Positions 6,368 to 12,031 of a DNA stretch of 12,050 bases are shown piece after piece. Both the position numbers and the translations under genes were made by a program. The notes below the pieces were generated by a model. The model worked only from the letters and a program-made list of their open reading frames with translations. It was not told the DNA's origin and made no database searches. This DNA comes from Bacteroidota bacterium (GTDB lineage: Bacteria; Bacteroidota; Bacteroidia; Bacteroidales; B18-G4). How positions within the stretch are numbered: the stretch's first letter is position 1; each line of letters opens with the position of its first letter. The DNA lies in NCBI GenBank assembly GCA_003648575.1, contig QMPN01000070.1:1-12050 (forward strand). Reading direction: 5' to 3'.

Positions 6368-7699
6368 TTACTTCACCATCTTCACGACACTCACTCCTTC
6401 CACACTCCTCAGCACAGCATAATACATGCCTTCAGGAAGTCCTTCAGGTCTCCATGTGAAGGTATGCATCCCCTGTAGCATCAAACAATCTACTGCCTCA
6501 TAAATCGTCTCTCCTATGGCATTGTATATGGTTAGCTGAACATGGGATGGCTCAGTCAGCTCGTACTCGATGGTTGTGGAGGTGGTGAAGGGGTTGGGGT
6601 AGGCTGTTAGTGGAGTATCTGATGCCTTCTCAGGTATACCCACTGTACAGGCTTCAGTTACCTCCACACTGTTGTTGCATCCTGTAGCATTTACATATAT
6701 CTGTATATCACCATTGGGGTTAGCAAGGTAATCGCAAACGCTCTGAACCTCGCAGGTTGATAGCTGTGGGTTGTAGGTAATACTGAGGTTCTGTATTGAC
6801 TCCGCTTCAATGTTGTCGATGCCTGACAGGGATTGTAAGGAGTTGTTTTCGTCTACGAGTATGCTACCCCCAATATGTGTTAGGCTGTCTAGACCTGATA
6901 GTGATATCAGACTATTACATTTATTGATTTCTAGATTTGAACCTATTGATTTCAAACCACTTAATCCACCTATATCTTCGAGAGTATAGCCTTTATATAA
7001 ACTTAGTCCACCACCAACAGCTATAAGACTTTCCAGGCCATCAATTGATGTCAATACGTGATTTTCATGTAGAGACAAAAAACCTGAAATAGAATCTAGG
7101 TTTTCGAGTCCTGATATGTTTGCCAAAGAGGTCAATCCTGATATAGAGGCATTTCCATCAATATAACCCAAATTAGGAAAGGTCGTTAAATCAGTTAATG
7201 ATTGGCACCAATCAATCTTGAACATACTTGCTGTCGATGATATATTCTCAAGGCCATTAAGGCTCACCAAAGAATCACACCCTATAATTTCAAGACCGTT
7301 GTAGGATGCCACATTCCCTAGTCCAACTAGATCATCAAGAATATTGCAGTGTTCAACCGTTATGGATTGTCCCACGTGTGAAAGATTAGATAATCCATCA
7401 ATATTCTCCAAAATAGGACAGCTACTTATGTTTAACCATCCTCCTATCGATACAATATTACTCAAGCCATCCAAATTGACAATGTCATCACCTGACCATA
7501 TGCTAACATATTCTTCAATCTCAGTACAATTAGGATAATCAATCAGAAAATTATCAATTTCAGCTTGTGTCGATACGCTAATAAATTGAGGACATTGTGA
7601 CTGAAGGATATTTGTTGATAAGACGATAAAGATAAATGAAGAAATTATAACCTTCAACGTAAGAAACGTCTGCCTGTAGGGGAGAACCTTTTTATTCAT
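6368..7699 (-). CDS. Secreted L-domain/LRR-like repeat protein with T9SS type A sorting domain
   Basis: A 443-residue protein from the ATG at 7699. An upstream in-frame start at 7780 would add 27 residues ahead of a good signal peptide and is rejected. The signal peptide is roughly 1-35 (KVIISSFIFIVLSTNILQSQ). Residues 77-316 contain ten nearly exact 24-residue repeats of the form GL-x-x-L-x-x-I-G-G-x-L-x-I-x-x-C/N-x-x-L-x-S-L, as in receptor L-domain/leucine-rich proteins of Bacteroidota. The sorting domain is about 362-443: AYPNPF, TTIEYEL, VQLTIYNAIGE, LPEGMYYAVL and a final VVKMVK. Known for the domain: it directs export through type IX secretion and surface attachment or release. Inferred role: surface binding or adhesion; no enzymatic motif is seen. 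The repeat part is visibly more AT-rich than neighbouring genes. It stands alone on its strand, flanked by repeats. Confidence 0.88.
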   Translation of the reverse strand: MNKKVLPYRQTFLTLKVIISSFIFIVLSTNILQSQCPQFISVSTQAEIDNFLIDYPNCTEIEEYVSIWSGDDIVNLDGLSNIVSIGGWLNISSCPILENIDGLSNLSHVGQSITVEHCNILDDLVGLGNVASYNGLEIIGCDSLVSLNGLENISSTASMFKIDWCQSLTDLTTFPNLGYIDGNASISGLTSLANISGLENLDSISGFLSLHENHVLTSIDGLESLIAVGGGLSLYKGYTLEDIGGLSGLKSIGSNLEINKCNSLISLSGLDSLTHIGGSILVDENNSLQSLSGIDNIEAESIQNLSITYNPQLSTCEVQSVCDYLANPNGDIQIYVNATGCNNSVEVTEACTVGIPEKASDTPLTAYPNPFTTSTTIEYELTEPSHVQLTIYNAIGETIYEAVDCLMLQGMHTFTWRPEGLPEGMYYAVLRSVEGVSVVKMVK

Positions 7700-7737
7700 G
7701 ATGTCGGTTTTTGGGTGTATCGTAATCCTCTGTTCAG

Positions 7738-7768
7738 CTAAGATACGAAAAACATAGATATATGACAA
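7738..7768 (-). promoter_or_regulatory. Candidate promoter for the sorting-domain gene
   Basis: On the minus strand a TTG (7766-7768) is followed after 20 bp by TATCTTAG (7738-7745), which matches TAnnTTTG at all fixed positions but one. The ATG is at 7699, giving a leader of about 30 nt. The GC-rich hairpin at 7771-7789 begins 3 bp upstream of the -33 element. Confidence 0.4.
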
Positions 7769-7770
7769 TG

Positions 7771-7971
7771 CCGGCCCCATCGGGGCCGGATGCCGATAGC
7801 AAAAGACAGCGATTAAAAAACAGCGCCCTGTAGGGGCGCAACAAACCTCACCCCCTTAACCCCCCACCCCCCTTTTCCCCGAGTACTCGGGGCCAGGGGG
7901 AGAGGTGCATCTTCGTCACTTCCGCCCCGGGTTTCACCCGGGGCTACAAACGTTCGACCCCGCCGGGGTCG
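7771..7971. repeat. Cluster of five GC-rich palindromes (REP-like)
   Basis: Five GC-rich hairpins lie within about 200 bp of otherwise AT-rich intergenic DNA. (1) 7771-7789: CCGGCCCC/GGGGCCGG, loop ATC. (2) 7823-7839: GCGCCC/GGGCGC, 5-nt loop. (3) 7845-7906: nested hairpin enclosing the perfect palindrome CCCCGAGTACTCGGGG (7877-7892). (4) 7924-7944: GCCCCGGGT/ACCCGGGGC, loop TTC. (5) 7955-7971: CGACCCC/GGGGTCG, loop GCC. Small loops and perfect stems resemble REP-type elements, which can be spread by RAYT (TnpA-REP) transposases. None is encoded here. This cluster fills most of the 410-bp gap between the sorting-domain and rny genes. A possible 65-codon frame across it is repeat translation, not a gene. 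Confidence 0.75.
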
Positions 7972-7995
7972 TTTAAAAATAAATCGTATAGTGTA

Positions 7996-8007
7996 AATAC
8001 AGAATTG
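7996..8007. repeat. Second copy of the repeat word AATACAGAATTG
   Basis: AATACAGAATTG occurs here and at 6348-6359 in the same orientation, bracketing the sorting-domain gene and palindrome cluster. Its reverse complement contains TTCTGTA, the heptamer of the 6282-6292 arm. It may be a target-site-like direct repeat or just another member of the heptamer family. Confidence 0.4.
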
Positions 8008-8013
8008 CAAATC

Positions 8014-8046
8014 AAAAAACCCAGCAGAAAATCTGCCGGGTTTTTT
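8014..8046. terminator. Bidirectional intrinsic terminator downstream of rny
   Basis: AAAAAACCC (8014-8022) pairs with GGGTTTTTT (8038-8046), then an A-C mismatch, then GCAGA (8024-8028) with TCTGC (8032-8036) around an AAA loop. A tract on one side and T tract on the other let it work on both strands. It lies 64 bp past the rny stop (minus strand) and is the obvious end of that transcript. Confidence 0.85.
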
Positions 8047-8072
8047 GTATACTTGAGGAGTTGAATTTCAAA

Positions 8073-8100
8073 CTTCGTTCTTCGGTCTTCTGACTTCTGA
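8073..8100. repeat. Degenerate heptamer tandem array (four units)
   Basis: Four consecutive 7-bp units: CTTCGTT, CTTCGGT, CTTCTGA, CTTCTGA, followed by a partial CTG. The period is exact and each unit starts CTTC. It lies 9 bp beyond the rny stop codon and before the terminator, so it is transcribed in the rny 3' UTR. It resembles short tandemly repeated heptamer (STRR-type) sequences. Confidence 0.6.
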
Positions 8101-8109
8101 CTGCAACAA

Positions 8110-9654
8110 CTACTTTGCGTAATTAATCGCCCTGGTTTCCCTGATTACTGTGATCTTGATCTGCCCGGGATAGGTCATTTCATCCTGGATCTTCCTTGAG
8201 AGGTCTAAAGAGATCTGGTTCACATCGCTATCCGATACCTTTTCTGCACCTACGATAACACGTAGCTCACGGCCTGCCTGAATGGCATAGGTCTTGACAA
8301 CGCCCGGGTATGTCAGTGCAAGCTCTTCCAGCTTATTAAGGCGTTGGATATATGCTTCTGCAACTTCACGACGTGCTCCCGGACGTGCTCCTGAGATTGC
8401 ATCACAAACCTGTACCAGGGGTGCGATGAGAGACTCCATTTCTACCTCATCATGGTGGGAACCAATGGCATTACATACATCGGGTTTCTCCTTGTACTTC
8501 TCTGCCAATTTCATCCCGAGGATAGCATGTGGATGTTCCGGCTCACTATCGGGCACCTTGCCTATATCGTGCAGCAGCCCTGCTCTTTTGGCGATCTTGG
8601 GATTCAGCCCGAGCTCCGATGCCATGGTGGCACAGAGGTTGGCTACCTCGATAGAGTGTTGTAGCAGGTTTTGTCCGTATGAGGAACGATATTTCATCCT
8701 TCCCACCATGCGGATCAGCTCATGGTGCATATTATGCAGTCCGAGGTCGATCACGGTACGCTTGCCTGTTTCCACGATCTCCTGTTCGATCTGCTTACGC
8801 GTTTTTGCAACGACCTCCTCAATACGTGCAGGGTGTATCCTGCCATCGGTCACCAGCTTGTGCAGCGCCAGCCTGGCGATTTCTCTTCTGACAGGATCAA
8901 AACCGGAAAGGATAATAGCTTCCGGTGAATCGTCGATGATGATCTCGATACCGGTGAGCGATTCGAGCGCACGGATGTTCCGCCCTTCACGGCCGATAAT
9001 ACGGCCTTTGATCTCATCATTGTCGAGATGGAAAACAGAGACCGTATTTTCAATGGCATGTTCAACAGCAGTGCGCTGTATTGACTCAATAACGATTTTT
9101 TTGGCTTTCTGGTTGGCCGTGAGTTTGGCCTCATCCACGATTTCCGTGATATAGACCTGGGCATCAGCCTGGGCCTCTTCGAGTATGGTTTCCTTCAACA
9201 GGTCTTTGGCTTCACCGGCAGACAGGCCGGAAATAGTTTCCAGCTGTACAACCTGCTGCTTATGTGCTCTGTCGAGGTCTTCCTGCTTTTTGCTGAGGAT
9301 CTCCAACTGGTTGGTGAGGTTATTCCTTATCGCATCAACTTCACTCTGTTTCCGTTGAAACTCTTCCAGCTTATGTTCAATACTTGATTCTTTCTGTTTT
9401 AACCTGCTCTCACTCTGTTGGATCACCGAATTTTTTTCGTTGATGACCTTTTCGTGTTCTATCTTTAGCTGAAGGAATTTTTCCTTCGCCTGCAGGATTT
9501 TGTCCTTCTTGTACACCTCAGCCTTTTCCTTAGACTCTTCAAGCAGCCTTTCACTTTTCTTTTCTACTGCTTTTCTGAGTATGCTCGCGGTGATGATCAC
9601 CCCAAGTACCAATCCGGCAACACCCGAGATTACAAGGTACACTATATCTAACAT
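8110..9654 (-). CDS. rny: Ribonuclease Y
   Basis: A 514-residue protein, the normal length for RNase Y. It has an N-terminal membrane helix (about 3-26, [20 protein letters not shown]) and a long charged coiled coil (about 30-160, Lys/Glu/Gln-rich heptads). A KH domain follows with the GxxG loop in [12 protein letters not shown] (215-226). The HD domain carries LLHDIGK, with the metal-binding pair H362-D363, and H333 in LLQHS. RNase Y is an endoribonuclease that starts mRNA decay and is tethered at the membrane. The C-terminal region (about 450-514) ends TRAINYAK, as commonly seen. The ATG at 9654 is preceded by GAGAAG. The gene lies downstream of zapA and the 6S-like RNA on the same strand, and ends before a strong terminator. 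Confidence 0.96.
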   Translation of the reverse strand: MLDIVYLVISGVAGLVLGVIITASILRKAVEKKSERLLEESKEKAEVYKKDKILQAKEKFLQLKIEHEKVINEKNSVIQQSESRLKQKESSIEHKLEEFQRKQSEVDAIRNNLTNQLEILSKKQEDLDRAHKQQVVQLETISGLSAGEAKDLLKETILEEAQADAQVYITEIVDEAKLTANQKAKKIVIESIQRTAVEHAIENTVSVFHLDNDEIKGRIIGREGRNIRALESLTGIEIIIDDSPEAIILSGFDPVRREIARLALHKLVTDGRIHPARIEEVVAKTRKQIEQEIVETGKRTVIDLGLHNMHHELIRMVGRMKYRSSYGQNLLQHSIEVANLCATMASELGLNPKIAKRAGLLHDIGKVPDSEPEHPHAILGMKLAEKYKEKPDVCNAIGSHHDEVEMESLIAPLVQVCDAISGARPGARREVAEAYIQRLNKLEELALTYPGVVKTYAIQAGRELRVIVGAEKVSDSDVNQISLDLSRKIQDEMTYPGQIKITVIRETRAINYAK

Positions 9655-9675
9655 CTTCTCAGTGTTTAATTAAAC

Positions 9676-9708
9676 AATAATTAACCAGAGCAGAATGTGT
9701 AAGGCAAA
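9676..9708 (-). promoter_or_regulatory. Weak candidate promoter for rny
   Basis: On the minus strand TTTG (9705-9708), overlapping the end of the upstream terminator T-run, is followed after 21 bp by TAATTATT (9676-9683), which matches TAnnTTTG at four of six fixed positions. A 12-bp perfect palindrome GTTTAATTAAAC (9664-9675) lies between it and the ATG. Because a terminator separates rny from zapA, a local promoter is expected; this is the best candidate seen. Confidence 0.3.
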
Positions 9709-9737
9709 AAAAACCCGCGATTAATTCGTGGGTTTTA
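9706..9737 (-). terminator. Intrinsic terminator of the 6S-like RNA
   Basis: On the minus strand AAAACCC (9730-9736) pairs with GGGTTTT (9710-9716), then an A-C mismatch, then CGA (9726-9728) with TCG (9718-9720), loop ATTAA, followed by eight T. Same plan as the terminator after rny. Its 3' arm is also the 3' strand of the 6S-like closing stem, so the two pairings compete. Confidence 0.75.
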
Positions 9738-9905
9738 CGAAACCCCAAAAGACACGGATAGGGAGACCAAGCTATTCGAACTTCCTCTGTTCCTGACCAT
9801 TTGGAAATCCGCCTAAACGGACTTGAGGCCTATTCTAGGAGCTTATGAGTCGACCCTAAATTAAGTAATGTTGAGTTTACAAACCAAAATGAATTAACGC
9901 GGGTG
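9706..9905 (-). ncRNA. ssrS: 6S-like small RNA candidate between zapA and rny
   Basis: This non-coding interval can fold, on the minus strand, into one long interrupted hairpin of about 190 nt. Nested pairings: 9891-9903 with 9714-9727 (13 bp, one bulge), 9881-9885 with 9731-9735, 9873-9878 with 9740-9745, a large asymmetric bubble (39 and 12 nt), then 9829-9833 with 9758-9762 and 9822-9825 with 9768-9771. It ends in a run of eight U. A long hairpin with a central bubble and this length is the 6S RNA plan; 6S mimics an open promoter and binds RNA polymerase. From memory, 6S RNA lies between zapA and rny in Bacteroidota, and next to zapA in gamma-proteobacteria. The fold was done by eye and the exact 5' end is uncertain; the symbol is provisional. 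An alternative start near 9850, after TAATTTAG (9856-9863), would give a shorter RNA. Confidence 0.6.
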
Positions 9906-9939
9906 TTTTTTAATATTATCAAAGAACGGTGTTTGGGGA

Positions 9940-10230
9940 CTATCCCTCTTCTTGTTCTGAAAGCAACTTTTCCAGGGTTTTCAGTCCGCTGATCAGGTCA
10001 TCGCTATCTGTCCTGTTCGCGTTCTGTGCCTTTAACGATTTCGTAGAAAACCACAACGATACCATCGCGAGCAAATCCTGGTTATCGTTAAAAGCGTAAG
10101 TATCTGCATATTCTGTAATCTTTTCATTAATTAACCTGGCAGCTTTTCGTATGACCTCTTCTTCCTCTGCATTGACCGTCATTTTATATGGGCGGTCGGC
10201 TATCTTCACTGTTATTGCTAGTTCGTTCAT
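9940..10230 (-). CDS. zapA: Cell division protein ZapA
   Basis: A 96-residue protein from the ATG at 10230. An in-frame ATG at 10248 would add six residues, but GGAG sits 7-10 nt before the second ATG and the family starts directly at the ITVKIADRPYKM strand, so 10230 is preferred. The N-terminal part (3-20) is the beta region ELAITVKIADRPYKMTVN. Next is VIRKAARLINEKITEYADTYAFNDNQDLLAMVSLWFS, the typical ZapA helix, then a coiled-coil tail (LISGLKTLEKLLSEQEEG). ZapA binds and bundles FtsZ filaments at mid-cell. It starts 27 bp after a coiled-coil gene on the same strand and is followed by the 6S-like RNA and rny, a conserved Bacteroidota order as I recall it. Confidence 0.9.
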   Translation of the reverse strand: MNELAITVKIADRPYKMTVNAEEEEVIRKAARLINEKITEYADTYAFNDNQDLLAMVSLWFSTKSLKAQNANRTDSDDLISGLKTLEKLLSEQEEG

Positions 10231-10257
10231 CAGGTCTCCGGACCACAATCGGCCCCT

Positions 10258-10545
10258 CTATTGATTCAAAAGTCCCACACATTTATCTATTTCCCGCAAT
10301 AGTTCATCAACTTTTGCCTTTACTTCTGTTGAATCTTCCTTATCTGTAAGTGATTTAGAGATTTTTAATTTAACAATCTGCTCTTTTAATTGATCTATTT
10401 CAGTTTTAAATTCTTCGTTTGATTTCAAAAGCTCCTCGTTCTGGGTTTGCAATTCAGCACGCTGACTTTTTAATAAACGGTGCTGGCCAAGCAGTTTCAA
10501 AACCTGCTCATTAATTCTGGAAACTAAATCTTTAGCCTGCTCCAT
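10258..10545 (-). CDS. Short coiled-coil protein upstream of zapA (ZapB-like in appearance)
   Basis: A 95-residue protein from the ATG at 10545. An in-frame start at 10602 overlaps the promoter and adds a hydrophobic leader that does not belong, so it is rejected. Almost the whole chain is predicted coiled coil: leucines spaced 3-4 apart through INEQVLKLLGQHRLLKSQ, then a Glu/Gln/Lys-rich segment (ELQTQNEELLKSNEEFK). A second helix at the C-terminus ends ELLREIDKCVGLLNQ, a tail I recall from similar proteins placed before zapA in Bacteroidota. Function is not established. Inference: a Z-ring accessory working with ZapA, as ZapB does in E. coli, though this is by resemblance of size and context, not homology. 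It has its own strong promoter and likely drives zapA. Confidence 0.8.
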   Translation of the reverse strand: MEQAKDLVSRINEQVLKLLGQHRLLKSQRAELQTQNEELLKSNEEFKTEIDQLKEQIVKLKISKSLTDKEDSTEVKAKVDELLREIDKCVGLLNQ

Positions 10546-10546
10546 T

Positions 10547-10561
10547 AAGCTTGATAAGCTT
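10547..10561. repeat. Hairpin next to the coiled-coil gene start codon
   Basis: AAGCTT (10547-10552), spacer GAT, AAGCTT (10556-10561) form a 6-bp stem with a 3-nt loop in the predicted 5' leader, ending 1 nt from the ATG. It could hinder ribosome access, or be chance; AAGCTT is self-complementary, so it also reads as a direct repeat. Confidence 0.3.
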
Positions 10562-10572
10562 TTAATTAAATA

Positions 10573-10602
10573 CAAAAATAAGAAATTCTGAAGCAATAGC
10601 AA
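10573..10602 (-). promoter_or_regulatory. Strong Bacteroidota-type promoter for the coiled-coil-zapA unit
   Basis: On the minus strand TTG (10600-10602) is followed by exactly 19 bp and then TATTTTTG (10573-10580), matching both the -33 and -7 (TAnnTTTG) consensus elements with the usual spacing. Predicted start near 10566, giving a leader of about 21 nt. This is the best promoter match in the window. Confidence 0.7.
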
Positions 10603-10722
10603 GTGTTTCAGGATAAATTAAATTCATTTTTATCAACAACTTATTACACTTTAGCGTACATGCAGGTGTGACAAAATCGCGGAAGTTGTATTAACCATTA
10701 GGACTACAAAGAATACCCGATT

Positions 10723-12012
10723 ATGGATACCTACGTACATATACCCGAAGCATTTTTTCACCATATCTGGAGGCATAAATTGCTAAAAAATGAAATAAAA
10801 AGCATCCATGGCGATACAATCAGCGTCATTCGGCCCGGAAATTACAACACTGATTCGGGTCCTGACTTTCTCTGCGCGAAGATCAGGATCGATGATACGC
10901 TGTGGGTTGGCAATGTCGAGATCCATGTGCGGGCATCCGACTGGTACAAACATCGGCATCACAAAGATGATGCATATAACAGTGTGATACTTCATGTGGT
11001 GGCTGAATACGACATGCCTGTCGTGAACCGCCTGGGTCGTGAGATAAAAACACTCTGCTTATCAAAAGCTTATGACCGAAACCTCTTGATTAGATACAAG
11101 GAGATCACTCAAAACCTGCTGTGGGTGCCTTGCGAGAAGCTTATTCACGGAGTCCCTTCTATCCATGCAACTTCCATGATCAATGCAAGCGCCGTACAAC
11201 GAATCCATCAGAGGGCTGAAAAAATAAAAGAGGAGTTGAGCCAGCTGAAAATGGATTGGGAGTTGTGCTGCTACAGGATCATCTCCAGGCAGTTTGGGGC
11301 CAGGGTAAATACAGCCTATTTTGAGATGCTGACCCGTTCCCTGCCGGTAAAGGTGTTGATGAAGCACCAGGGTGATCTATTCAGGATCGAATCCCTCTTG
11401 TTTGGCCAATCCGGCCTGCTGAATATGGGAGTTAGAGGCAGATACCCGCGAAGCCTGAAAAAGGAGCATGCCTACCTGGCGGGAAAGTATGGCTTAAAGG
11501 CCATGCCCGGATATCTGTGGAAGTTCATGCGCATGCGGCCGGCTGCCTTCCCAAGCCTCAGGATTGCCCAGCTTGCAGCACTTTACACCAGGCACCAGAG
11601 TATTTTCCAACAGATCCTGGAACGTAAGGATATCGAATCCATGAGCTTAATGTTCTCACTGACTGCTTCAGAATACTGGGACACCCATTTTATTTTCGAC
11701 AGGATTAGCAAAAAGTCAAAAAAGAGATTCGGGAAACAGAGCATCCAGTTGATATTACTCAACGCCATCATTCCCCTTGTCCATCTTTACGGGCAGGAGA
11801 TGAATAAACCCGAGCTCTGTGAACGTGCGCTCTCATTCCTGGAATTCCTGCCGGCCGAGAACAATGCAGTGATCCGCAAGTGGGAATCAAGCGGAATAAA
11901 AGCCCACAATGGTCTGGAAAGCCAGGGATTGTTGCAATTAAAGAAAAATATGTGTGACCAAAAGCGCTGTCTTGAATGCAGCATTGGCCATCAGATACTT
12001 AAAAGCCGTTAA
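10723..12012 (+). CDS. DUF2851 family protein
   Basis: A 429-residue protein I recognise as DUF2851, a family of unknown function found mainly in Bacteroidota. The N-terminal 100 residues hold the conserved core: IWRHKLL (15-21), RPGNYNTDSGPDF (37-49), AKIRIDDTLWVGNVEIHVRASDW (52-74), H77 and H80, AYNSVILHVV (84-93). The middle is mostly helical, with FGQSGLLNM and YLWKFMRMRPAAFPSLRIAQLA. The C-terminus has cysteines in CDQKRCLECSIGHQIL, as in relatives. The GPDF ... VEIH arrangement on adjacent strands resembles a PD-(D/E)XK nuclease core (D48, E66, H68), but the usual lysine is histidine; this is my inference. No signal peptide. It diverges from the coiled-coil-zapA unit across 177 bp. No clear TAnnTTTG precedes it. 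Confidence 0.85.
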   Translation: MDTYVHIPEAFFHHIWRHKLLKNEIKSIHGDTISVIRPGNYNTDSGPDFLCAKIRIDDTLWVGNVEIHVRASDWYKHRHHKDDAYNSVILHVVAEYDMPVVNRLGREIKTLCLSKAYDRNLLIRYKEITQNLLWVPCEKLIHGVPSIHATSMINASAVQRIHQRAEKIKEELSQLKMDWELCCYRIISRQFGARVNTAYFEMLTRSLPVKVLMKHQGDLFRIESLLFGQSGLLNMGVRGRYPRSLKKEHAYLAGKYGLKAMPGYLWKFMRMRPAAFPSLRIAQLAALYTRHQSIFQQILERKDIESMSLMFSLTASEYWDTHFIFDRISKKSKKRFGKQSIQLILLNAIIPLVHLYGQEMNKPELCERALSFLEFLPAENNAVIRKWESSGIKAHNGLESQGLLQLKKNMCDQKRCLECSIGHQILKSR

Positions 12013-12023
12013 CAGCAAATTCA

Positions 12024-12031
12024 TACCTTTG
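12024..12031 (+). promoter_or_regulatory. Possible -7 element for a gene beyond the window (TACCTTTG)
   Basis: TACCTTTG matches TAnnTTTG exactly and lies 12 bp past the DUF2851 stop codon, pointing out of the window. No TTG is seen at -33. No terminator is visible in the 38 bp after the DUF2851 gene, so read-through into the next gene is also possible. Confidence 0.35.

Noticed and set aside
7771..7971. CRISPR array
   Set aside because: The palindromes differ from each other in sequence and spacing; there is no repeated unit with regular spacers and no cas gene.
7813..8010. A 65-codon minus-strand frame across the palindrome cluster
   Set aside because: It is made almost wholly of translated GC-rich hairpins, has no ribosome binding site, promoter or domain, and its product (Gly/Pro/Arg-rich) follows the repeats.
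8294..9154. A long 286-codon plus-strand frame antisense to rny
   Set aside because: It lies entirely inside a well-supported rny gene on the other strand; its serine/isoleucine-rich product shows no domain and is a frame shadow.
9664..9675. Perfect 12-bp palindrome GTTTAATTAAAC before rny as an operator
   Set aside because: Pure A/T core in AT-rich DNA; no second copy in the window and no regulator nearby, so chance is likely.
9856..9863. TAATTTAG as the promoter of a shorter RNA starting near 9850
   Set aside because: One mismatch to TAnnTTTG, and the well-paired outer stem beyond it (9873-9903) argues that the transcript starts further upstream. Kept only as an alternative.
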